This document shows positions 21,379 to 32,500 of a DNA stretch of 64,000 bases, piece by piece. The translations under genes and the position numbers were made by a program. Positions within the stretch are counted from its first letter, which is position 1, and each line of letters opens with the position of its first letter. This DNA is from Spinacia oleracea. Lineage: Eukaryota; Streptophyta; Magnoliopsida; Caryophyllales; Amaranthaceae. A model generated the notes under the pieces. The model was not told the origin of the DNA, did not search any database, and saw only the letters and a program-made list of their open reading frames with translations. Where the stretch lies: the NCBI RefSeq assembly GCF_020520425.1, contig NC_079488.1:5743747-5807746 (forward strand), written 5' to 3'.

Positions 21379-24300
21379 ATGTCGAGTGAGCGAGATAGTG
21401 AGAATGTGTTGAGTGGGGCTGGGTATGACGATGCTGACCTTGTATCCACTTCTGAGGATGTCAACTTTGAGGATGATGATAAACCGTCTACCTCTGATTA
21501 TTTCGAACCGTCCTATGAGGATGCTGCAAAGGAATTACAGGCTCATATGCGGAAACAGGTACGAGCCGATATTCGTCGTGATTTGAATTTAGTAGATAAC
21601 TGCGAAACAATCCCGGCAGTGGATGCTCCCTCTATTGCCCTTGAGTACGAACTTCGATCATGGACGCAATTTATGGACCCTGCCGGTAAAGGATATGGTG
21701 ACTATGGCACTAATTTTGGCAATGTTGTTGTGTCTTTTAACCAGGATGCCGTCAGGGGTGCCCATCTAGAGGACGTGGCTGGTGGGAGTCGTCAGGTGGA
21801 TGAAGGGGAGGTTAGCAGTCGTGCTAACGATGTTGCGGGGTCCGATAACTCCGTCGGTAGTGGTGGGGGAGAGGATGAGGATATAGGGGATTCAATTTTG
21901 GAGTCTGATGATGATATTGGCCAGTTGTGGGATGATGGTGAAGACGTGACCTCTCTATGTGAGCAGGTTTTGAGAGAAGGGGATCTGGATGTGGAACCAG
22001 ATTCCGATACGGAGGAGATGAGCTACAGGGTTGAGAGTCCTCCTCTTGCTGGTAGTGCCGTTTACAAAGCTAAAATAATCAAATCTTTCCGTGATCGGGC
22101 TATCAAAGACGACCATCCACGCTGGGCCAAAGAGTACTTGAAACTGCCCAAAGGGTACCGTCTCGTGATTCCTGCTGAGGGGAGTGTGATTTTGGATTGT
22201 CCTCCTGATCATATCGGCGTGTATGCCCATCATCTAGATTTCGGCCTCCGATTTCCCCTTCATCCTTTTATAGAGAAGGTATTCCGGGCTTGGAACGTAT
22301 GTTTGGCGTAGGTAACGCCTCAGGTAGTGAGGAATGTGGTGGCTTTTACCTGGCTGCTGTCTTTTAAACAATGGCCCCAAACCATTAACCTGTTTAGGCG
22401 GCTGATTTGGTTGAAAAAGTACAAGAAGAAGTCTGGATGGTGGTCTTTTTACACCAAGGCAAGCAAAATGACAGTCAACCCCAAGCTGTCTAGTTGTAAA
22501 GATTGGGAAAAGAAGTTCTACTGGTTGAGAGTGCCTTCTGATTTCCCCATTCGGACTCGCTTTCATCTCCCCCGTCCTCATATGAACCATTACCCCATTC
22601 GGGAGTTGGGTTTCAGGGAGAAAAGGGCCCATCAGTTTGTGTCCTGTTTGCATGTTGACACCGGTTTGCAGAAGTCTGTGACCGTTCCTAAGTACTGGTT
22701 GCCTCCTGCTAAGTATATTTTGGGAAATGGGCCGCTGTCTGCAGTTGGCTTGTGCCAAACCCATACTCTTGGTATGGTCGTGGGGCTGATAGCTATATCC
22801 CCCTCTTATATTGTTTAAGTATGCTTTTCTTGTTTTGTACGCATTGTTGTTTGTCTGTGTTTAAATCTTTTGTTTGTTTTTTCTTACCAGGTCTGCATAC
22901 TCTCAACTTTGCTATTCTCGGTTTGGGCAAAGACGGTCGTCCTACTACCAACAACCCTCCCAATCCGAAAGGCGTGTTTTCTACTCTGTCGACCTACGCA
23001 ACCCAAGCCAACAAAAGGCGTGGTTCGACTCGGGAGGAGGTTGTGAGTGAGTCTCCTGCTAAGAAGACAAAAAGATTAAGCTCCATACCAGCTCCCAAAC
23101 CACTTTCCATCCGTGCACCCACTGGAGTTGTTTTCAAAACGACTCATACTGCTCCTGACAATCCTGCTCCAAAACCTGTCTTTAAAATCGTTCATACTGC
23201 TCCTGATATGGCCGGTGGTTTTAAAAGTTTGGATTGCGGTCGTGGTGCTGCCCTTACTGGCAGGCGTCCTCGTGATCGTAACCAACCCTTCACTCGGGTG
23301 AATCGGTCTCGAGTGGACGGTACTACACAGCCTGCCCCTGACAAGTCTCAGCAGAAGTCTCCTGAGAAGGGTTTTGAATCAGCTGCCGATGCGAACGTCG
23401 CAGGCCAAGGGGGTGATGCTGTTGAGAATGTTGAGCCGATAGCCCAACCAGACTTGATGGTTGTGGATCTTATGACTCCAACCCGCCAGAATCAAGAGCA
23501 AGAGGTAAATGACACTGATGTTGCTGGTATGGGCCAGAAGACTCCTCCTCTCATGCCTCCTACTCTTCATACTTCTTCTGGGTATGTTCGCCCTAGCCAG
23601 AGTGCTGGTACGAGCTCTGGTCTGAACATGGGTGTCTTTGTCCGTCCTGGGGAGTGGATTGAGAAGACTCCGATTTGCCTATCCCCTAAGAAGATGAAGT
23701 ACTTTGAGGTTCCTCCTGGTGAGCCTGATGAACCCTGGAACCCTAAAATCGATCTTCTTCGTGGTGAGTCGATACTCACGGACGACTGCAAAGGAGGTGG
23801 TTGTATGGGTTGGAGGGCTTTGAAGGATCTGGCTACTCCTCGCGACAATCCTGCTGCTGAGATTGACGCGCCGGCTGCCCAACATATGAATGATATGCTC
23901 AAGGTATGCAATCGGTGTTGTTTTTATGGTATGCTTTTTGTATATACATGCAATCGGTGTTGTTTTTGACGAATTGTCTTTTGTAGGCCTGCAACTCTGC
24001 TGTGGAGCTTGTGAAGCTGTACCTCTGCTACCAGGAGCAGAATGAAGACCTTCAGAAAAGGCAGGCTGATCTGGAGAAGCAGGTGAGTGACGCCAAGCAA
24101 GATCTGGACCAAAAAACTTCTGAGCTGAAAAGGGTGAAGCAACGCAACGAAGAGTTGGAGAATGTTGCGAACAAGCTGGAGGCAGAGGAGACCAAGAACA
24201 AAGAGCTGTCTGAGAAGTTGCTGGAGGCGGATGAGAAGGCCAAAGCTGCTTACAAGACCGGTGCTCGGGATGGTGCCTTGCGATTTTCTCGGTCCCAGAC

Positions 24301-24592
24301 CTATAGTAAGCGTATCACGGATAGTCATAACGGTGGCTGGTTTGCTGCCCACCGTTGTGGCGTTCATGGTATTGGCCTTACCAAGGAGGACTATGAGGAT
24401 ATTGAGTATGCTTTCCTGGTGGAGGAAAAGCACAGGGTACCAACCGGTTGGGAGTCACAGATCATTCCGGAGGAGATCATTCAGAATGCTGATCCCTTGA
24501 CTCTCCCTCCCATTGAGCTGAAGGAAGAAGACTACCTGGATCCTGCCCTGCTGTCTTCCAGTACCAACCAGACGGATCATCAACAAGTTTGA
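21379..24592 (+). CDS. Antisense extra gene of the Tat element, Transposase_28 ('putative gypsy type transposon') family, spliced, one in-frame stop
   Basis: Three exons fit: 21379-22771, 22891-23903 and 23987-24592. The introns are GTATGG...TTACCAG (119 bp) and GTATGC...TTTGTAG (83 bp). The frame is preserved across both, giving about 1003 codons. An in-frame TAG at 22309-22311 (one change from CAG) breaks it at codon 311. Residues 1-210 are acidic and low-complexity. Around 256-330 come LPKGYRLVIP, HHLDFGLRFPLHPFIEKV and RNVVAFTWLLSFKQ, the hallmark of the Transposase_28 domain. A Pro/Lys/Ser-rich linker follows, then a Lys/Glu coiled coil (about 817-890) and a C-terminal tail. The function is unknown. 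Such antisense ORFs are known from Tat-lineage elements. The first donor site is my choice among two (the other is GTATGC at 22819). Confidence 0.75.
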
Positions 24593-24916
24593 AGGTGCGG
24601 GCAGTCATCACCGGTATCATCCTGTGGTTCATCTGGCGTTGCTGCTTTTAAAGATTAGTTTAATTTTTTAGACGCACTTTTGGTATCAGCTGTTTGTGGC
24701 ACTTTTTGCCCTGGGATATTTTATGCTTGTTTTTGTAAACTTTACCTTGTGCCATTTTTTATCAGCTAACAAATGTCAGTTTTGGTGTTGGCTGTCGAAC
24801 TTGCTTTATTCAGATGGTGTTGCTCTTATGCTTATGATATTGTGTTGTTTGTTTTATTTCTCTATTTTATGCTTGCCCTCATTTATGCAATTGTGCTGTT
24901 TGAATCTGGTACTTTA
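24593..24916 (+). other. Downstream region of the antisense gene
   Basis: A T-rich stretch without ORFs of interest, probably 3' untranslated sequence. It leads straight into the hairpin array, so a transcript of the antisense gene may run into the repeats. Confidence 0.4.
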
Positions 24917-25347
24917 CCCCGAGTCAGCAAGCTGATAGTAGCCTTGCTGACTTACTTTAAGGGTTTTGAATCATGATATTTGACTATACATTACCCCGAG
25001 TCAGCAAGCTGATAGTAGCCTTGCTGACTTACTTTAAGGGTTTGATTCGTATCACCCCGAGTCAGCAAGCTGATAGTAGCCTTGCTGACCTACTTTAAGG
25101 GTTTGAATCACGATTTTTGATTATACATTACCCCGAGTCAGCAAGCTGATAGTAGCCTTGCTGACCTACTTTAAGGGTTTGATTCGTATCACCCCGAGTC
25201 AGCAAGCTGATAGTAGCCTTGCTGACCTACTTTAAGGGTTTGAATCACGATTTTTTATTATACATTACCCCGAGTCAGCAAGCTGATAGTAGCCTTGCTG
25301 ACCTACTTTAAGGGTTTGATTCGTATCACCCCGAGTCAGCAAGCTGA
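24917..25347. repeat. Hairpin tandem array of the gypsy element, part 1
   Basis: Units start CCCCGAGTCAGCAAGCTGAT at 24917, 24994, 25055, 25131, 25192, 25268 and 25329. Long (76-77 bp) and short (61 bp) units alternate, making a dimer of about 137 bp. Every unit holds the inverted repeat GTCAGCAAG / CTTGCTGAC with an 11-base loop. The seventh unit is cut by copia B at 25347 and resumes at 35831. Confidence 0.95.
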
Positions 25348-25659
25348 TGAAAGAAATAATGCCCTTGGTCCAAGTATGCATTCTATGTTAAGTCTAATAA
25401 ATGCGGTTCAGTATTAATTAACAAGTTAATAATTCAGTGAGATCAAGTGAGCTGAATGCCTAGCTAGAGGCCGCTTCAGTTCAAGTGGAATTAATGATAT
25501 TAATCCACAGCTTACTCTTGACTGAACCCGTAGGGTCACACAAATAGTACGTAAACGGATCAAGTATTTAATGGCATTAAATACTCCATCTATGAATATT
25601 CGGAACCGACGGATCTTGGTTTCAGTGGGAGCTAAGATCGTCACAGGCAAGAAATGAAT

Positions 25660-25980
25660 ACTCCGGAAACGATGATATTGCCGGAAGCGGAAATATGGAT
25701 CGTATCGGAAATATGAATATTATCCAAGTCGTAGATGTTGCCGGAAACGGAAACATGGTACGTATCGGAAAATATTATTGGAAATGGAAATATTACCAGA
25801 ATCGGAAATATTACCGGAAACGGAAATATTGTCAGAATCGGAAATATTGCCGGAATCGGAAAATAATTCCGGAAACGGAAATATTAAATATTTGTTCGAA
25901 ACGGAAATTAATTCCGGAATCGGAAATATTAAATATTGTTCGTATCGGAAATAGATTCCGGAAATGGAAATTTAATCGGA
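25660..25980 (+). repeat. Degenerate U3 repeat block of copia B (also 34755-35075)
   Basis: More than a dozen variants of ATATTGCCGGAAACGGA with spacing near 18-24 bp lie upstream of the TATA box. The rows keep an open frame on both strands only because of the periodic composition. Repeats in this position often act as enhancers; the role is inferred. Confidence 0.75.
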
Positions 25981-26363
25981 AGCGTATCGTACGAATTAGC
26001 ATCGGACGAGGCTTGCCGGACGAAGGCCCAGCACGAAGCCGGGGCCATCGCCCAGCAAGCATGCGCGCCACAAGCCCAGCCAAGGCAGCGCCCAGGCCTA
26101 CCGCAAGGCAGGCCCAGCGCGCGCCAAGGGCCACGGCTGCGTGGGCCGTGCTGCGCGGGCTGCTGCTCGCACGCGCATGGGCAGCCCTTGTGGCTGCCGT
26201 GTGTGTGTGAGTTTGTGCTCATGCGTGATTCCTGAATCTACAAGAGTCAGTGTATGATTAAGTTTCTATTCCTAATTGGATAAATTAATTAAATAGAATT
26301 CATGTAGGATTCTAATTCCAATTAATTCGCATCCTACTAGGATTACGATTCCTTTTCCATAAC

Positions 26364-26373
26364 TCTATAAATA
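26364..26373 (+). promoter_or_regulatory. TATA box of copia B 5' LTR
   Basis: CTATAAATAA is conserved in all three LTRs of the family (also at 35459 and in the complement of 7141-7150). Confidence 0.75.
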
Positions 26374-26731
26374 AAGGCCTAAGGGTCATAATTTATACAC
26401 AAGTTTCAAAGTATTCAAAAGTGAGTTTTTGAGAGAAAATCAAACACACATCTTGCTCAAAAGTGCCGAAATTTTCTAGTACCTTAAGGGCGATTCTAGT
26501 TGGTCAATCTTAAGGCGGATCCGGACGTGCTGTGGACTATCTACGGAGGGACGACACTTGGAGTCCTAAAAGACTTGTTCTTGTTCGGTTCGGGCGCAGC
26601 TAGGGAGGGCACGCAACAAAGAGTATGCATCTAAATTATGCTATATGATTATGTGTAAATAATATGTTGTCCTGGGTTAATGGTTGTTTCCGCATGATCT
26701 ATGTAATGTCATATGTATCATAACCTAACAG

Positions 26732-26747
26732 TGGTATCACGAGCCCC
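26732..26747 (+). promoter_or_regulatory. Primer-binding site of copia B
   Basis: TGGTATCACGAGCCCC lies one base inside the 5' LTR. It fits initiator tRNA-Met with an extra C after position 8, and copy A has the same variant. Confidence 0.8.
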
Positions 26748-27499
26748 TTATTATTTTCATAATCTAAATTGCATGAACATGGTTAAATATTACAAATTTG
26801 CAAGAATTAAAAGGGGTGATTAATTTTCGTAATTGTTAATTAATTGCAAATTGCGTTTATTTAATTATATGTACGCAGTTTTTCGGCAGTTTCTTCATTA
26901 CTCATCCGAATTGAGTGATTTTTGTGTCAATTCCGCATGTAAAAGGCATTCTAAAATTTTGACAAAAATAGTATTTTTCTGCCGAACCCAGAATTCTCAA
27001 ATTCGAAGCCTAACTATGACTTTTCGAAGGTTTTAGTTTTTCGAATGCAAAATTTCGTAAATTTAAGATGTTAAATTAAATATTTGCGATTCCTGTTGAT
27101 AAATCTTGAATTTTTGATTGACCTACTGCATATGTTTAACAAGTTTGAATGCCTAGTCTTGTTAATTATGCAATCTAATTTGTAATTATGATTAATTTGT
27201 TGAAAATTAGAATAATTTAGAATTAATTTGATTTTCATAATTAATTGTAATTTAATTAGAAACCTATGATTAAAAACCACCATAAAAATTGTAAATTTAC
27301 GATAAATTTTAAATTTTTATGACCTAGACTTGAATCCATATCAATCGGAAATCAATTGGATAATAAATTTTCGATTTTTCGCCCTAAAATTATGAAATTA
27401 ATAATATTTATTAATTTGTCATTAATTTTAAATATAAATTTTAAATTTTTATGCGATTCGTTCAAATAACTTGCACGCACGAAGCAATGGACGCTTCGT

Positions 27500-28140
27500 G
27501 TTACCCTTAAGGGGTGTTGTATAATGCGGGCATGCGACGACGAGCAAGGGAGCTCGTCGCCCGTGCGGCACGAATGCAATGAGCAAGGGCGTAGTGCACG
27601 AGCACAAGGCAGCAGCCCTGCCTTGTGTCGTGTGCCACGAGCAATGAACGAATGGGCGTGGGCGAAGGGCGAGCCAAGGCAGTCGCGTGTGGGCAGCAAG
27701 CGAGCTGCGCCACAACGCGCGCTGCCTCGCACAAGTGCGCGCAGCCTCGCGCGCAGCGAGCGCAAGCTCGCGTGCCACGAGCGCTGCGCCCAGCACTGCT
27801 CGCGCGCGCAGCGCGCGATGTCGCTCGCCCAGCGAGCGATGTCGCGCACCAGCGAGCGATGGCTCGCGCCAGCGAGCGATGGCTCGCGCGCGCAGCGCGC
27901 GATGTCGCTCGCCCAGCGAGCGATGTCGCGCCCCAGCGAGCGATGGCTCGCGCGCACAGCGAGCGAGCCAGCGCGCCCAGCGAGCGATCTCGCGCGCGCA
28001 CTGCGAGCGATAGCTCGCGTGCGATGGGGCGCTGTGCGGAGGCTTGCGATAGGACAGCAGCAGCTATGCGACGAGCGCATGGGCTGCGCGCACATGGCCA
28101 GCAATGGCTGTGTGCGTACGGCCCATGGGCGTGCAACGCG
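27500..28140 (+). repeat. GC-rich CpG repeat block in the leader of copia B
   Basis: The core at about 27790-28015 consists of units such as AGCGAGCGATGTCGC, AGCGAGCGATGGCTCGC and GCGCGCAGCGCGCGATG. It is the counterpart of 5290-5990 in copy A, with a different number and order of units. AT-rich leader surrounds it on both sides. Confidence 0.85.
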
Positions 28141-29591
28141 TAGGGTGTTTGCGTTACGATTAGATCGTTTTGAATGTTTAATTTGAAAATTTCAGTTCAC
28201 GTAATTTTAATTAATTTTAAAATTAATAATTTGAATTAATTTCTTGGATTTTAATTTTGAATATTATAATTATAATAAATGGAATTTATTCTAATTATTT
28301 TACTAAAATTAAAATCATGAATTAATTTAAATGCGACTGAAATTAAATTAAATTTTTGGATTCAATTATAAATTTATATGAGCTTTAAATTTTAATTAAA
28401 TTTGTATGTTTCCGGTTAGACTAGAAATACAATTTTATGTTTAAAATTAGTAAAGCATATGAATTTATTGGTTTGAGTGGGAGCGCTTTTTAGTCATAAA
28501 CTCTTGATTAGGTCTACAAATCCTTAAGGTTAAAACAACTCGATTAGAATTAATAAGGACTGAATAATTGGTAGATTATTGGTGCCCTTGATTAATTGCT
28601 GCAAATGTTTACGTGATGCATAATGTGTTTTACTAACCAGCTATGTGGGCCATTCATGATAATGAATGGGTGAATGGTATATATTGTATATGTACTGTTT
28701 TGCAGGTTATGAAGTGACTAGTATGGCCCAAATAGGATAGAAAATATGGTCTGCGTACCATTAATTTGAATGTAATTGGTCTAAAGTACCAAAGTTATTT
28801 TTCAATTCAAATATGGTCTGCGAACCATCAAATAGTTGTAATTAGTTATAGCTTATCCTATTTGAAGAAAATGGTGCCTCCCACGGAGATTTTCAAGACG
28901 GACTTTGAAGTCAAAGCTTCAAGATGAAGTCGGGCCATACTAGATCACAAATATCTTATGCATGTTTTAAGTTATTTATTGCTTTAAATATGTCTTAAAA
29001 TGCATGAGATCATAAGCTTGATTATGTTGCATGATTAAGGATTTTAGTTCACTTAAAATCTAACCAACATAGTAAGAGCCTTAAGTTCCAAACTTAAAAA
29101 TTGAGTTAAAAGGTGCCATGCCAAAATATACACTTGCTTGGATATCCTTTACATCAATCTAGTAATAGTTTTCGCTCAGCGAGGTGTTACTTATTGGTCC
29201 TAAAGGGGCAAGGTACACAAATAATTGTGAGTACATGTTAGTTTTGGTGAAACTCAACGATATAAGTAAGGAGTCCTTTTATGTCGTGGCAAATTCGATA
29301 GGTTTACCTAATAAGTTCTTAGACGTACCTATCAACCAAGAATAGTTTCTAGACTATTAGCAAAAGGCTTTTGCTTACCTAAGATGTTCTAGGATTAAGT
29401 CGACAAACTGTGCTTAGTTCTTCAATGATTTTAGGATCTTGGAATCATTTTATTCACACCTGCCGGAACACATAACTTGAATAAAATGCTTAATAAACAT
29501 TGAATTATGCATGTATGCTAGAATTTAAGTTTATTAAGAGAAACTGTGAATGGTTATTTATTTGTTTAATCTTTTCAATTGTAGTTTTAAT

Positions 29592-32500
29592 ATGGCAAAC
29601 AACAATCAAAACATCATCATGGGTTCTGAGCTTATGGTCAAGCTGAACCTGACAAATTTTCTTGAATGGGAAGCTAAGCTAGTTGAAATAGTCAAACTCA
29701 ATGGACTTGAGTATGTACTATCACATCCCATGCCAAGCTACTATGCCAGAGACATGACCCCTGAGAGATTTTACGCCTGGGATGCGGATCTCAAAAAGGT
29801 TATGAGTCTCATGCTGAACAATATCCCTGATGATTGGGCTAGAAGGTTTGTAGCTTATGAACCTTTTACGCTCATCAAGAATCTGAGGGATATCTGTCGT
29901 GGAAGTACGGAGGACAGGGACCTGAACGTCCATGAGTTGATTGAATCAATGTCTGGGCTAAAGGTTAGTTCTCCCAACAGGTGTTATAGGATGGAGGTCC
30001 AAGAAACACATGTTCAGCTCCTTCGCACTAAACAGAGGGTAGGCGTCCCACTGAGGTTCCATGTGGATCTTATGTGTTCATATTTTGATCGCCTAAGTCT
30101 ACTAGGAACACCAATAAGCGAAAGGATGGCAGTCTCTGTCTTGCTCAATTCACTACACAGTGGGTTTGGTCGCTTCAAGCAACAATACCTAAGTGAACCA
30201 AGAGAAGAAACAGTTGCAGAATTTATTCACCTTGTCAGAAAGGCTGAAATAGTACTGGACTGTGAAGCCAAAGATTTACTCAAGGCTAGAAAGAGACCAT
30301 TCAAGAAAGGTGGAAAGTCCAAGGGCAATGCTAAATCAAAGCAGGACAAGTCCACATCAAGCTGTCTTTATTGTGATGGAATAGGCCATTACAAAAGAGA
30401 ATGTCCAAAGCTAAAGGAAGATCAGAAGAACGGAACAGTCGTTCCATCTTCAGGTATTTTCGTTATAGACTGTATACTTGCTAATTCAACTTCTTGGGTA
30501 TTAGATACAGGTTGTGGCTCACACTTATGTTCCAATCCACAGGGACTAAGAAGAAGTAGAAAGTTAAGCAAGGGAGAAGTCGACCTACGAGTGGGAAATG
30601 GAGCACGGATTGCTGCATTAGCCGTAGGAACTTACTATTTGTCGTTGCCCTCCGGGCTAGTTTTGGAACTGGAAGAATGTTTCCATGTTCCAAGTCTTAC
30701 TAAAAACATCATTTCAGTTTCTTGCTTAGATGCTAAGGGATTTTCCTTTATAATAAAAGACAATAGTTGTTCGTTTTATTTTAAAGAGATGTTTTATGGA
30801 TCTGCTAGATTAGTCAATGGACTTTATTTATTAGATCACGACAAACAAGTATATAACATAAATACCAAAAAGGCCAAAAAGGATGATTCAGATCTCACCT
30901 ATCTGTGGCATTGTCGATTAGGCCATATAAACTTGAAACGCTTAGAAAGACTTCAAAAGGAAGGAATTCTAGAACCATTTGACTTAGAGGATTATGGTAA
31001 ATGCGAATCATGTTTACTTGGCAAAATGACAAAGCAACCTTTCTCTAAAGTCGGAGAAAGAGCAAATGAACTATTGGGTTTAATCCATACAGATGTATGT
31101 GGACCAATGAGTACAAATGCTAGAGGTGGTTTCAGCTACTTTATCACTTTCACTGATGACTTCAGTAGGTATGGTTATGTCTACCTAATGAAGCATAAGT
31201 CTGAATCCTTTGACAAATTCAAGGAATTTCAGAGTGAAGTAGAGAATCAATTAGGCAAGAAGATTAAGGCACTGCGGTCTGATAGAGGCGGTGAATATCT
31301 GAGCTATGAATTTGATGACCATCTGAAAGAATGTGGAATTCTATCAGAATTGACTCCTCCTGGAACACCACAATGGAACGGTGTGTCAGAACGGAGGAAC
31401 AGAACCTTGCTAGACATGGTCAGGTCAATGATGGGTCAGGCCGAACTTCCATTAGAATTTTGGGGACATGCACTAAATACAGCTGCACTCACTATAAATA
31501 GAGCTCCGTCTAAAGCTGTCGAAAAGACTCCATACGAATTATGGTTTGGAAAGCCTCCAAATGTGTCTTTTCTTAAGATTTGGGGATGTGAAGTATACGT
31601 CAAACGATTAATTTCAGACAAACTTCATCCAAAATCTGACAAATGTATCCTTGTGGGCTATCCAAAGGAAACAAAGGGGTATTACTTCTACAATACATCT
31701 GAGAACAAAGTGTTTGTTGCTCGAGATGGTGTCTTTTTGGAGAAGGATCATATTTCCAAAATGACAAGTGGGAGAAAAGTAGACCTCGAAGAAATTCGAG
31801 TCGAACAACAAACTCTAGAGAATGCTCAAGATGACATTCAGGATGAAACTCAGAGATCTTTAGAAGAATCTGGTGAGAATCATGGTCAATCTAGAAATGT
31901 TACCCCGCGTAGATCGCAAAGATATAGATCTCAACCGGAAAGGTACTTAGGTATTTTGACGAACGAGAGCTATGACGTTCTATTACTTGAAAGTGATGAA
32001 CCTGCGACTTACAAGCAAGCTATGACGAGCCCTAGCTCCAAGCAATGGCAAGAAGCCATGCAATCTGAATTAGACTCCATGTCTGAAAACCAAGTATGGG
32101 ATTTGGTCGATTTGCCAGATGGCTACCAAGCCATTGGAAGCAAATGGGTTTTCAAACTGAAAAAGGACAAGGATGGGAAACTTGAAGTTTTCAAAGCTAG
32201 ATTGGTTGCAAAAGGTTACAGGCAAGTCCACGGTGTGGATTACGATGAAACCTTTTCACCAGTTGCAATGCTAAAGTCTATTCGAATAATGTTAGCAATC
32301 GCTGCATATTACGATTACGAAATATGGCAGATGGATGTCAAAACTGCTTTCTTAAACGGCGTTTTAACAGAAACTGTGTTTATGACACAGCCTGAAGGTT
32401 TTGAGGATCCAAAGAATGCTAAAAAGGTATGCAAGCTAAAGAAGTCAATCTACGGATTGAAGCAGGCATCCAGGAGCTGGAATATACGTTTTGATGAAGC

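Larger units (their letters stand above)
25348..26730 (+). repeat. 5' LTR of copia B
   Basis: It runs TGAAAGAAAT...AACCTAACA. U3 contains a block of degenerate GGAAACGGAAATATT repeats (25660-25980) and a GC-rich part (26000-26200). The TATA box is CTATAAATAA at 26364-26373. Confidence 0.96.

Noticed and set aside
24052-24243. 63-codon minus-strand Ser/Phe-rich ORF within the gypsy element's sense strand
   Set aside because: It is the shadow of the Lys/Glu coiled coil in the antisense gene.
24917-25347. Possible CRISPR-like array because of regular hairpin repeats
   Set aside because: Spacers are not unique (two alternating types), the host is a plant, and the array is internal to a retrotransposon.
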